DNA from: Glandiceps talaboti
Lineage: Eukaryota; Hemichordata; Enteropneusta; Spengelidae
Reading direction: 5' to 3'
Assembly: GCF_964340395.1 (NCBI RefSeq)
Contig: NC_135549.1
Span: 17,839,842 to 17,903,841 of the forward strand
Length of the DNA stretch: 64,000 bases
Shown: in pieces, positions 46,944 through 59,972 of the stretch
How the letters are laid out: each line of letters opens with the position of its first letter
Position numbering within the stretch: the stretch's first letter is position 1
The notes under the pieces: model-generated
Seen by the model: the letters and a program-made list of their open reading frames with translations, nothing else
The model's database searches: none
Told to the model about the DNA's origin: nothing
Position numbers and translations under genes: made by a program

Positions 46944-49609
46944 AGTGAGAATTTGTTGGCTTACAATGAGGAAAAGCTTCTACTAGAAATCGACTGTTTG
47001 ATATTATTTAAGACGATGCATTTTACTTTCCTACCTACTTTTACTCTACTTTTAATTTCACTTATTTGTGTCGGGGTTCAAAAACTATATGACACACTCT
47101 CAGCAGTAAGTAGCTTGAAATGACGGCTGTACGAACTGTGTTTCTGTTGCTTTTATCAAAAGTGCTTTTTAAATGGCGGTTTATTTGAGATAGAAATTAC
47201 TATAACATACACAAGTAAAAGTACCTTTTGTGATTTCTTGCCTTGTAACATTATTCAAGCAATCAAACATAGCTATAAGAATGGTCGTCTGTGACTACGT
47301 ACACCTGTGACTTCCAATGGTAATAACTCCGCATCTGTGCTTTCTCTCTCAAATAAAAGTTTTATTCGTCCTTGTGCCCATTTGTTGACTTTGAGTAACA
47401 ATGACAACGTATTTACCGATATTCGGTCTAGGACAGGAAATAAACGGTTTGGTTTAATATGGAGGAAACAATAAGCACAGCCGTGTAGTTGTGGTATGTT
47501 ATACATATATTCTCAGGCATGATCATAATTCTTTCCTCAGCCAAAGGCAAATAACCAAAAAGACTCCCGTGATACGTGACCATTACTCTAGGGAAAATAG
47601 AATACCACTAGTGTGCACGCTCTATGCAAATTGAGGTCAATATGGGTCATTAGTTCATACCATGTCCTTCCCTTGGTAGTGTCGACATAGCTCGCAGTAG
47701 TGATGGTAAAGGTCGTTTTAATAGAGTCCCTAATTAACTATTTAATTTGACTATGTTCGTGGTTTTGGCGTTGGTAAACTTTGATAATAAAATTCCATGG
47801 TGTAGTCATGGAATGACCTAATTTCCTTTTTTGGATACTTTTTACATCATGAATTGAATCTCGACGTAATTGAAACAGACAACATGGAATTTACCATACA
47901 TCATTTATGTAACCAACTTCGACGCAGCTTTCAATTGCAACATTCTATCAATAGTAACTTATTAAGAAAGGTAACTTAGTTTTGTTCTTGGATAATTGTT
48001 TATTTAGAATGAAAGCTGGACCAGAGAGATAATATTAAATCTAGTTCAAAGTCTACTATATTAGATATCATCCTCTGTATTTGAATTAGCTCAGATTTGA
48101 AGAGTTTCATGTAAAATTGATTCTTACGGATTTGCAAACTAAAACACCGTGAAATTAATGCAGCAAATTCAATTAATCCACCCAACAGAATTCTGTAAAA
48201 CCGTCCCTAACGTAAGTATTATTCTTTTGAGTTTGTTTCTATAGCAACAACAGCGTCTGTGTGTTAGATATTATACCAGGGAAATCTATACATGGCAAAT
48301 CACATGCTATTCTAAGAATAACTCCCGAATCCTCAATCGAAAACAGTGTTGATAGTGAGTATTGAATTTTATGCTTGGGTACCCGCTGTATCAGTGTGTA
48401 GTAGTAAACTTATTACGTTTCAGGAATTTTCGGAACGAGAAATTACTTTGAAGAAATATGCAACTCGTTGCACGAACGCCATAACCTTTCTGACAAGTTT
48501 TAGAGCATTTATAGTTAGGCAATTTTGTTGAATCGACTAAAATATATCCTATGTTAGTGCATCGGCTTACATCAAAGCAGGCATCCCATATTCTCTCAGG
48601 TATCGAAAGGAAGAAGTCACGCGTTATCGTAACCTTTTAGGAAAAAAACTACAGATACATATGAAATTTTAGAAAGTACTCCTAAATAGCGCTTCAAAGC
48701 AAATGAGTTTTGAAGTATACCGAAATAACCTTTGAATGGTGCTTTTGGAAAATCCAACGTTATTTCTATACATATTAAACGACTTTTCTTTTGACATGCT
48801 ATACCAACATTTTATATTTAGTGCAAGTGGTAGTTGAAATCTTTTGTATTCGACCAACGCTCATATCACTATCCATACAAATTCTAAATAAATCCACATG
48901 AATTCTATGGGTTATATTAAAATGATAAATTCGCATGCGCTTGTGTAAACAATGGCTGCTGTATCCGATCGGACACGGGATTAATTTTTTGTTCCAACTC
49001 AAACTTGAAAATCGTTACCTGAAAATTTCGACTGCACTCTTCAGTGTTTGTCTTCCGGATGCAGAACTGTATGTGTTAAAGATACAGATGGAAAAAAAAC
49101 TGACTACGAAAATCATAAACAAAAGTAAGAAAACAACAAGATAGTGAACGTGCTAGTGATAAACTTTGGCTTTGATGCTTGCATTGGCATATATGACACC
49201 CCCCCCCCCCCTTCCTGACCCTTCCTGAGGTCAGAGGTCAACATATGGGAATTCAATCGACAAAGTAAGTTGAACCGATCAATAGTGATCAATGCTAATC
49301 ATATCGAGATGATGAATAGAGAGCACACAGTGCCGGCTCACGTAAATTTCACTCAAACGTGACCAGATTTACTACTTTAATAGCGTTTGTAAGTAAGACT
49401 CATTTGAATAATTGGGTCCTGTACCGTGAAATAAAGGCTGTCGGTGTAAAAGGAAGAAGACAAAAATAAACTCCTTTGCCCTAACAGCAATGATGACACG
49501 ATTTTACTTAATTTTAATGGAATAATTATAAAACTGTGTTTAAATTTGTTTTTCGGAACGATGGGGCGCATGTAGGCCAAGGCTTGTTTCATGGAAATGA
49601 TCTCAATAT

Positions 49610-49670
<61 letters not shown>

Positions 49671-49672
49671 TG

Positions 49673-49719
<47 letters not shown>

Positions 49720-52700
49720 TGCGTATTTTTCTTTGATTCTGTTTATTTTGTTAAAATTACAAACAGACGTAGAACACTTACATGTACAGACATATAAAAT
49801 GTGAGACGCATTCAAGGGAATACACCACCCTCTATGTCGTGCGGAAACAGCTTTGATAGCTGGAGGCAAACCAGGAGAGGGACTGATGGAAACTATTACA
49901 TACAAATCCGTACTCTATAATTGACCCGTGTCATTAGTACACAGGGGAATTACGTGCCCCTTTCAGCAATTTAATAGTACATGCACTTTTAGGCCATCAG
50001 ATTCAACGATCTTTACAAGGAAACAGGGTGAAGGCGGGGACACTTTTCGATACGGTATGTTTGAATGTGTGTCAGTAATTAGTATGCACAATGACCAACC
50101 AGGTGGTACCTGTAACCAAATTAAATGAATCCAGCATAAACTAATTCACTTACGTGTCGCTGGTTTGTCTTGACAAAGAAAGCGATGTCATGTGTTAGTT
50201 TTTGAAGAGCGACATTGTATTTACTCTAACAGAACCGATTTTGATGAAATTCATATAACGGAGAACACGCGGCACGGCGACAAATGAATAAAAAACTAAA
50301 TTTGTGACTTTCAGATTTCGATTCAGAATCAGATTCGGATTTTACTTATAATGCACAACACATGTTAATGAAGGATTTTGATTTCACATTATTTTGAATA
50401 TATTCACTAGGCACCTTAAAGCCATATCATATTTTTTGATGATTTCGACATACCATATTTGTAATCAAATTCAATATTGGAAAGAAATTTAAATCTTGTA
50501 TTTTATACTGTCGACAATTCTTCTTTTTATCTTTGCCTTTCTGATTTTTACAACACGAATGGCCTTATATCCATTTTGAATAATAAAGGGGTATCCATTT
50601 CTCGATAACCATGTTTCATTTCCTATAGAGTAACAGTATTTTGAATATTACATAGATTTAGTTTGACAGTTACTTTTTGACGTACAACAGTTGCAATCAA
50701 ACTGAGCCTTGGAAAAGAAATTAACCATTGTGAAATCGACAACCCTTGCTCACTCAATATTCACACATTTAGATTTTTTCCGACGTACAACATTTGCAAT
50801 CAAACTGAATCTTTGGAAGAAATGAACCATAACATATGACTGTGAAATCGACACCCCTTGGTTATTGAATTGAAAATGCCATAATACTCTCTAGCAGTTC
50901 GAGTATTCTATTAAATTCATCAAAAACTTCTAGTACCTGAGTACAAAGGCATGCATCCGTGGAATTGTACAGGATATGAATAGGTATTGTATAAATGAAG
51001 TATATACATTGTATGTAGATTCACAGACAGACACTTAACACGGGCGACAGAAAAAAACATTTCATTTTTTATTACGAAGTGTTTCATTATTCTCGGGCTT
51101 CAAGTCTTCAAGTTTACTTATCTACCCAGACACCATCACTTCAAGTTGGCAAATCCTGCCCCCTCTACCCACTTTTTATTTACACTTCACCATAGTTATA
51201 AAACTTCAACACCCTTTCGTAGAATACTAAAAATAATGCAACGCCCCTATCACTATATTGAGCAGTTTGAGCGCTTCATCACCTTTAAGAAAAATGTCAA
51301 ATGTCTTATAAACATCTGCTCTTCTAGTGGCTTCTAATCGAATCAATGAATTTGACAGTCTGTTGGGAATTATCATCAATTTTCGAAGTATACCTTTTAC
51401 TCTTTGCAGATCAGTGTTATCAACCTGCGGTGAGTCAATTAGAATACAGCGTCAACAAACAGAAAAGATGGTTAGTTGCTGACGTCATCCAAAACTATAT
51501 ATTATTCCGCAGAGAGCGCGAAGAAGGAAATTTGAACGGAAACGAAGATCTTGATGTTGAGCCGCAGGTCAGTCTAATTGAACACGAAGCTCATATCCTA
51601 CTAGCACCTCATGCCGCTGACTCGATTGGACTTTTTACAACGAATACTGATGTAGAGAATAGAGAACCACGTAAACACCGTTATTTTTCTGATGAGGAGA
51701 GTGCAAAGAAGTTGGGTTCGGATAATAAACCCGAAGTTGTCTATCATGTGTACAATGCACGGCCAGTCACCAGTTATCCAACGCACAAGCAGTGTCGTAA
51801 AGAACCAAGAGGTAGGTTTAGGAATACTTTAATCAATCACTGTGTTACTGTATCGTCGTAAAAGTTCACCCTCTTTTACGGCACTGTCCAAGACGCCCTA
51901 TTTATATTACATTGCGTTGCGTTGGCCAAAAAATATGCCCTGATTTGCGAGAATGTGATACTCTAACCAAGGTGTCCATATTGTGTTGGTATTGGATCAT
52001 CACGCGTGGATTTATCCAGAATTTACGTAATTTCTTAAAAACTTTCATCGGTAGATAAGCAAGAGATATTGCACTGGGAAATTCAACTCTTGTCCGTGTA
52101 AAAAAAAGTTTCAAAATTTGAATAAATAGGGGATAGAACTGCAGCAGAGAGAAGAAAAGTCGGTATAAGACGTCACATTAATAAGGGGCTTTTATTCCAA
52201 AGCGTGTCTCATCAAATAGGAAGTAATTATGTGTCATTATAGTAAACAAGTGGACCACGTATACGTTTACAGATAATTGCACTCCGAACCAATTTACAAA
52301 ATATACCCTAATACAACACCTAATAGGCTTGGGCGATATTACTAATAAATCTTAAACTAAAAGACGTACTGCTGTGTACATTTGGTTCATCAATATACTA
52401 TTCCTAAAGCTTTGTATAAACTAGTAGACCCTTTGAGTTAATTCGTCCCTTTAACAATTCCCATCGCATAACGACAGGGGATTTTCAATTTATATGGTAA
52501 AAAAAAAAAAAAACTGTTTGGAATGTGATTCAAAGTGTCACATTACAGCAGCTTCATATCGTCGATTATTTCAAAGACCTCGTCGTAATTAAGTGAACTT
52601 TTGGGTCATGTGTCATTCTTTTCCATTTCAATTAGGGGATACAAAGTCACTCAAAAAGAGTAAAGGGCAGAAGGAGAAGCATTATTATTTCTGGAATGGT

Positions 52701-54203
52701 TACCATAGGAACGATTTCAAAGGGCGCCATGCAATTGATTACTATGACGACTATGATGAGTGGCTGGATGAAGATTGGGACTATCAGAATGCTGAGGACG
52801 TTTTACAGGATGACGTCACAAGTGATGGGGGAAACACCACTGAAGCAATAATAAACCAATGTCCCGAGCCTCAAATAGAAACAGAAGTGAAAGAGAATGA
52901 GGGTGTTGTTTCTAAAGCTGATGCGACAGACCCTGAGGTATATACCTTGTTTTTTTATGTTACTAACTTTACAGATCATAATCACATTTGGGTACTAATT
53001 GAGTCCTATGTGTGTTAAGTCCTTTGATTTGACAACCAAAAACGTGACACTTCAAAGTTACAATCCGATTGAACAGTGTTACTAAAGAGAATGATGGCCA
53101 GAAGATTTGATATAATTGGTCTATTGATATCACACAAGTCGAATATCATTCTCGTTACTCTCAAATTGACCTCCCCTTGCGGAAGTGATGAATAAACGAA
53201 ATATACCACGTTGGCGTCTATCCAGACTCAATTACCAATTAATTGGGTTTTTTTTCGTACCAGCTACGTTATCAGCTGCTAGCTCGTCGGACCTTTATCA
53301 CTTGGCCATTCGGTGTGTGGGCGATGTAATTTGAATAGTTTTACATTTGTGTCCCCTTTTCTGTGAGTACGTGGGTAGTATTTTGTTCAATTATCTAGCT
53401 TCATGACAGTCTCTTTAATATTTTTTTTTAAATGTTATGTTTTAAGCATAAACATCCTGAAAATCTCATAGACTTTGTTATCTGAGGATTGTATGTGAGA
53501 TAACTACTTTCAGGTGTTAAAGCGTCATGCGCAGAAATCATCCCCATGAATGTTTTTTTCCACTGAATAAACTATTCTTTGAAGGCCGTATATATTTAAA
53601 GGGACGTGGCAATTTTTTTGAAACGATGTTGTGTGTTCAAAATATTTTCCCATTCGTTTCCACCTCCCCACCATCAATTATACATAACCCATTGGTGCTC
53701 TCGTACGCCGCATCGCAGAACCAGCTACCCTGCCTGCAATAGACTAGTACATGTAGACGTTTCGCCCACCGCTATAAAATACTAGAAAGCCTGTTCAGCA
53801 ATTTAAGATACATCTTTCACATTTATGTAACTTCGAGTTCACGTTTTAGTACTCAACGACACAACCTTGAGGTAATACAGTGTAGGGTTCCGTCCGTTTG
53901 TACTTGTGCGTCCGTGTGTCTGTGTCCATTTCAAACCTGGCATAAAGGTGATATACTCGATCCTGTCATACGTTTCGCCACCCCATCAAGGTTTACAGGG
54001 TTATCGATTTCTTCTAAATCGTTTGGTTAACACATTTTTTAAACTGATGTACGCCACTTTGTTTTTTATGCTCAAATTTGATGAAACTACCGTATTTGTG
54101 TCGAAAAGAAACAACAAACAATCATGCATGCATACATACGTACATACATACATACATACATACATACACACACACACATACATACATACATGCATACATA
54201 CAT

Positions 54204-54240
<37 letters not shown>

Positions 54241-54269
54241 AAGAGACAGACAGACAGACATACATACAT

Positions 54270-54349
<80 letters not shown>

Positions 54350-56233
54350 TTACATGAGCAAACATCCATATAGCCTGCATATCGCGCATTACCAGCCTTA
54401 ATACATACATGCAGTAATCAAACTGGTTTATTCAGTACATTAAGTCAAGCGGCCCCTTATACATATGGTTTAATTGTGTGTGTCTAATTTGATATTAAAG
54501 TTATGTCCAAATAACTGGCCCACGGCCTGCCTTGATGCAGGATTTGCCGCCTAATCATGAACGAAAAATAGGTACACTATCAATGGATCGTGTTGGCCTA
54601 AAGGGTGGCTTAGGTTCGTTTTGGCCTAAGGGTGGCTTAGGTTCGCAGGGTCGTATTATGAGTAGCTTAGTGCAGTGTTATTAAACATTCAGGTTTTGGT
54701 ATAATATGATATCGACAGCGGATTATACTAATACAGCGATTATCACAGAATATTATATTTCATATTCTATAATGGAATATCGGAAAGTAATTAAAATAGT
54801 CCCTTTTTATCACAAATATGGAATGGATTTGTTCGCTTCATCGTTTCAACAGTTTGAAAGGTTAGCGTTGCGAAAGAAGGCTTTGCCAATCATAAAGTTT
54901 CAACAGTGTTCGCACAATTTAAAGCTATGACAACTGTACAGAGTATCCGTTGAACACCATCTTGTAGATAGTGTACTAAAGCCAGTGCGACCTATTTGGT
55001 GTTTTTTCTCCAAACAAATGCAATCTTTCTGACACAATAAATCTATAGTGTTGTTACTGGTTAGTTCAAGGATGTAGAAAAGTAATGAACAGATTGTGAA
55101 ATAAGTGTATACATGTATTTAAGCTAGGCAGCTGGTGTACTATTATTAAGGTTAGGTTTGGGATAGGAATAGGATTAGACTCCTTAGGATAAACCTGATT
55201 AAATATCACCATTTGCTGCAATGAGAAAGATTAGAACTGTTAAACATGGTACCCCCTTTAATTGGATTGGAATTTATTCAAACAGAAAGTGAACATTGAA
55301 AAAAATAAGTTGCAGGAAAAATACTCCTGGCTAAGACAATGGAAATAATTCCCATGGAACAAATCAAAGTCGATGAACCAGACAGACACAATAACTGTGA
55401 CGATTCATAAATGTTTCATTTGATTCCAGTTGCAGGCAAATGTTACTGTTACTACGCCTATCACTACACTACAACCCTGTCATGGAGTGTTCAGATGCCA
55501 TAGATGTGGCAGCAATAAGTACCTGTATATCAAACGAGAAAAGGAGGGTAAAATCTCTATTTTGCTGAGGTGTGAAAATTTCGAGCAGTCCAGCAGTCAC
55601 CGACATGATACTCCGTACCAGGTGTGGATATTTCTGTATTCTTATCTGAGTTTCTAAGAACTCCCATTTGATCTTTTGGGCATTGGCATGTCTCTAGGTA
55701 TTATACATGAATTAGTACCAGCCTAGTATTTCTAAAGTTTATACAATGTTTTAACATTAGAAAAACAACCGAGACCAGATTTAACCTGAATGCCTTACAT
55801 AAGGGCAAAGACTTTAGATATTCGTTCTTATCTCACATTATGTGTTTGTTGAAAAGCAACGGACCATATGCGATTCGTTATGTTCGAAGTATGTACCAAA
55901 TTATATTGAATTTGAAGTGCGAATTCTTAAGTCATAGCCTAATTATTGAAAATCATTAGTTATGCAAATGAGTCATTTAAGGTACAAGCTACATTACCAA
56001 ACTTTATATGACATATGCACTATGTTATTATCAATGTGTGTATCAAATTATAATGAATTTGGAGAGTGTATTCTTAAGATATAGCCTAATTATCGAAAAC
56101 CATTAACTATGTAAATATCTCATTAATATTCGTGGGATGTTTACCAAACCCGAACCAGTTCTTGCCATTACCCGACAGGACACGTGCACCAATTTAGTTT
56201 GAATTGAGCAAGCCGTTTTTTGAGAAAATGGTC

Positions 56234-56266
<33 letters not shown>

Positions 56267-57650
56267 CAAACTTTTCATCCACAATATATAACCTTCCTTA
56301 CGGAAGGTAAAAACTAGTGGGTACTTTAAATTTGCTTGTTTGTGCTCTCCCCATCCACTGTTGGACGTTTCCCTTGTGCGTGTGGCATGGGTTCGTTTGA
56401 CAGGACCTTCAAGCTAGTTGTCATCTTATTGATGATAATTTAAAGGTCTTATTAATTACAGTTGTCCATGGGAAGTGATTAAGTAATCTAATCAGTTTTG
56501 GTTTGTTAGATCTTTGGATGCAAATGAAACTGTCACAACGTGTACGAACTGTCGTGAATACAAAACAAGTAAGGCTATATTCATACAAGCTATCAATCGA
56601 TTTGTGTACACTGTCACAGACTGTTTCATGTACATAGAAAGGATGTTTTTTTAAAGTGACACGTATGCAATGTTGTCTTTACAGTTGGAAGGTACGGCGA
56701 TCGATGTAGTGAAGTCAGGTTGGTTGTACATCTTCGCTCAACATCAACCCTATAGTTTAATGGTGATGACAGAAGATGTCCTGCGTGGTAATGTGAATCA
56801 ACGAACAGTAAAGAGTCTTGTGGGTGAAACTAATAACGCAGACGCATTAAGAGAACTGATAGACATCCTGGAGAAGCATTTAACGTTCCTTGGAATAAGT
56901 AGAGGTGGTACTCTGGAAAATAACAAGGAAGAGGAAAATAATGAAAAGGACGTGCACATAGTTTCACCTTCTAATTCAACTGTTTTGACTGTCAATACAA
57001 GAACTAATAAAGTCAATTCGTCAGTCAGTACAGAAAAAGGCGGACGTGACAACGTATTGACACCATGTACGTTAGAGGTGGTGGGCTTTCCCGCTCCTAT
57101 GAAGCCAAAGTCAAGAGCTAAAACTCGTATACAAACTAGCCGACTGGTTTTAACATCTGAAAGTCATATTTCAAAATCAAGCTTGTCATTACTTTTCAAA
57201 ATCCCTTCACCACCGCCTACACCAAGACCTTCGGGGCCTTTCTTACACCGGCGTCTTAAAACAAAATCCGTCGTTGCGTTAATTGACAGCGCTGATGAAA
57301 ATACCAAGAAACCTTCAGTTATAAGAGGAAACACATTACATCTCGAATTATCCAGGAGAAAAGAGGCACAAAGAAGCTCTATGGACAGTACTAACACAGA
57401 CACAACTCACAGCTCTAGTTTAGAAGTTATTGGAAATGCTGCATCATTGTCACCTCTCAATCGCCGTCATTTACCAAACCACTCTCATACGTCATCACAT
57501 CATCCCACTAGTCTACCCACTGGAATATTCAAACGGACATTCAAAGTGACTAGTCTGTTGCCACCTATAGAATCACACGAGAAATCCAAAATCAGACCTA
57601 GACCACCCAACGATCGCGAAATGAAAAGACATACATCAAAGAAAATATAA
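46317..57650 (+). CDS. uncharacterised protein with duplicated KQ-x2-WLV-x-DV motif and Cys/His cluster, 5 or 6 exons
   Basis: Exons 46317-46536, 51410-51811, 52636-52937, 55430-55621 and 56685-57650 join in phase (1, 1, 0, 0) to 693 aa. An upstream coding exon at 41339-41436 may be added (separate entry). Numbered from the ATG at 46317: residues 40-53 (YTTKQREWLVHDVM) and 86-100 (YSVNKQKRWLVADVI) are two copies of one motif, encoded by consecutive exons. An aromatic/acidic stretch (YYDDYDEWLDEDWDY) follows in exon 52636-52937. Cys325, Cys331-x2-Cys334, Cys356 and His365/His367 may bind metal. After GWLYIFAQHQPY comes a predicted helical block, then a long Ser/Pro/Arg/Lys-rich tail ending SKKI. 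The basic tail and acidic middle suggest a nuclear or nucleic-acid-associated protein, which is inference. I do not recognise the family. Small exons could be missing in the 4.9-kb and 2.5-kb introns. Confidence 0.7.
46566..46941. repeat. (GTAT)n/(GT)n microsatellite just after a splice donor
   Basis: About 36 GTAT units (46566-46706), then GT and GCGT repeats, a second (GTAT)n (46767-46850) and (GT)n to 46941. It starts about 30 bp downstream of the exon ending at 46536. Tyr/Val/Cys repeat open frames here are artefacts. Confidence 0.97.
49611..49717. repeat. (CA)n microsatellite with GCGCGC interruption
   Basis: About 50 CA units with a central TGTGCGCGCGCA break. Confidence 0.95.
50440..50870 (+). 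repeat. diverged direct repeats
   Basis: GACGTACAACAGTTGCAATC (50679) and GACGTACAACATTTGCAATC (50782) each continue into AAACTGA, a GGAA-rich stretch and TGTGAAATCGACAMCCCTTG. A more diverged third copy begins near 50447 (GACATACCATATTTGTAATC). Confidence 0.75.
54124..54346. repeat. compound (CATA)n/(CAGA)n microsatellite
   Basis: CATA, CACA and CAGA blocks alternate over about 220 bp in the intron between exons 52937 and 55430. Open frames through it on both strands are artefacts. Confidence 0.97.
55890..56310 (+). repeat. second copy of the TATGCAAATGAGTCATT repeat with hairpin end
   Basis: Shares AATTATTGAAAATCATTAGT + TATGCAAATGAGTCATTTAA units with 39720-40330. It then has (CAGA)n (about 56229-56266) and ends with the hairpin ACCTTCCTTACGGAAGGT, matching the layout at 40360-40570. 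Intronic. Confidence 0.7.
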
Positions 57651-58007
57651 AACGACGAAGACGCCTTCCCCATGAATTGCACAAAAACGCGTCTGAAAAT
57701 TACTAGCAAGCTTTGAATATATGGAAAGCAATGATTATTGCACTGATTTTAAATGAACACAAGCCCTAGGGGTTACTACATTTCCCCCCACGCCGCACTA
57801 ATCAAGGCTATAATTCTAGTATGATTTATAACTGCAATATCCCTATCAAATAGTCGCCTTTGTCGACTTCCCCCGCATTGCCAATGGCGTATTTTGTCAA
57901 ATTCTGAAATAATTTCACACCAGTAGGATTTAATTTCGATCAGTCCTTTAATTTGTTTGCCTAGTCCAACGGATATTTTGATAAGTACTAAATTCAAAAT
58001 AACTAGA

Positions 58008-58013
58008 AATAAA
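58008..58013 (+). terminator. candidate poly(A) signal of the plus-strand gene
   Basis: AATAAA lies about 360 bp downstream of the stop codon at 57648-57650. It is followed by a T-rich stretch at 58021-58043. This is a reasonable 3' end for the plus-strand gene, though not proven. Confidence 0.4.
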
Positions 58014-58059
58014 TACTGCTTTCAGTTTCAGCAATTTTTTTTAATGAAACCAGTTTCTA

Positions 58060-58201
58060 TACATACATACATACATACATACATACATACATACATACAT
58101 ACATACATACATACATACATACATACATAGTATACATAGTATACATACATACATACATACATACATACATACATACATACATACATACATACATACATAC
58201 A
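58060..58201. repeat. (CATA)n microsatellite
   Basis: About 34 units with a short AGTATACATAGTATA interruption in the middle. Confidence 0.95.
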
Positions 58202-59258
58202 CAGTGCAATAGTAATACCCCACTACATAGAAAACTCTAGACTTTGCTGATTCAAACATTAAAACCCAATAAGACATCACTTGTAGCATATTTTTACACA
58301 CCATCTTTCTAAAACGTCTTACTGGCTGTGATAGTGCTAGTGAACGTGTGTGTGTGTTATTACCGACTTTTCGAGCACATAATATAGCCTAAAGTCTCTA
58401 CCCAGATCGACCAAGTACTTACATTATTTTATTGCATGTGACATTATAGAGTATTGGAGAACAGTATACAACCGAAGCCTACCCTATTATCCACATAGTA
58501 CTGTGCATTACTTTTTGTCTGTGTGTTATTACCGCCTATTCCGTTTGAGCACGTTTTACAGTCTACCTAGATCCATCTTGTATATTAAGTAACTCCGTTA
58601 ACTTTAGCTCCGTTACTGAAAATCTCAAATTCAGACACACATATTTACTTGGTATTGGAAACGGAAGAGAGTTTCCAATTGCAATGTGGTATGCAGGCAC
58701 TCATTAATCACAATTTGGTATAGAGTGAGTGACGAAGTTTCTGCTGAATTTTCGTCAACGGTAATCTTCGAAGACATACAGTAGCAGCTGCTGTGTAATA
58801 TAATATAATATAATATAATATGATATAATTATAGTATAAACTAATCACTTAGATACACCACTTTTATAGGAAGACTTTTAAGAACTGTATTTTTTATGAC
58901 TGTCAGGAATGATTCTTGGATGAGTTCAAAAAGAACGTTTGATATTCATAGATAGTTTTTTTTTATCATCATGCTTATAACTAGGCACTGCTATTTAACG
59001 AGAATGCAATTTCATGACATATTACACAAAGTGATATTCGCATGCAGGGTCATCTATCAGGTTGCAACGTCTATGCTTTGATCAAACCCAATTTTGTACA
59101 TTTCATTTATTTATTACTGTAATTAATTTATAGGTATATATCATTTAGTGTAAAGGCTCATGGTAGAAAACCGTTATTATATCTAAAACATTGATTAATT
59201 ATATAACTCAATACCATAGTGCGATCACTGTGACCTGGTTTGAATGTACATGCAGGTG

Positions 59259-59375
<117 letters not shown>

Positions 59376-59948
59376 ATGCAGTAGTATTATGAATATCATG
59401 ACGTCATCACAACAAAAGGAGCCATGGAATTAGTAGGATATATACAACTCGGCTCAAAGGCGACTTATTGTATTTTCTTTACTTAAACGTAGAAAGTTTT
59501 AAGGGAAGTTTTTATTCTGTGTACTTAATGAATAATTTAATACATTAATTTATCAATATTTATATATTTATGTGCAATATATGTAATGTTATGCAATGTG
59601 AGCCAATGTCAAAATTATCATCCCAGGCTTTCACATACAAATTCGCTCTTTCACCTGTATGACTCAAGGTTTAGTTACTATATTTTGGATATTACACGTC
59701 ACTTGGGTCAAAGGTCATTGAATCACGCCAACAGCATTACTAATACTATGCAGTAAATGTTGTAGAATGACTAGGCATCTTAAACTCTCATTGTTGGATT
59801 TCTTGTAAATATGTAAATTCAGACAAATATTTATACAATGATATATATTTAATCGTTGAAAAGCATTTATTTGTTAGTATTAAAATATTTTTACCATTTT
59901 CACTGAAAATCCGAGAATCTTGCTTTAACTCATATGAGATTTTGAGGT

Positions 59949-59972
59949 GGGGTGGGGTAGGGTGGGAGTGGG
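59949..59972 (+). other. potential G-quadruplex
   Basis: GGGG-T-GGGG-TA-GGG-T-GGG-AGT-GGG: five G-runs with short loops. Confidence 0.4.

Larger units (their letters stand above)
46942..51409. other. long intron of the plus-strand gene
   Basis: No convincing exon found. It contains (CA)n at 49611-49717, poly(C) near 49199-49210, and three diverged copies of a ~80-100-bp segment at 50440-50870. Confidence 0.45.

Noticed and set aside
46548-47123. 191-codon Tyr/Val/Cys-repeat open frame
   Set aside because: A (GTAT)n/(GT)n microsatellite read in frame; the flanks are intronic.
56512-56570. Possible extra exon of the plus-strand gene encoding a CTNC-containing segment
   Set aside because: It looks like a zinc-knuckle continuation and ends at AA|GTAAGG, but neither its start nor its end phase fits the phase-0 exons on each side. 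Direct joining of 55621 to 56685 is consistent without it.
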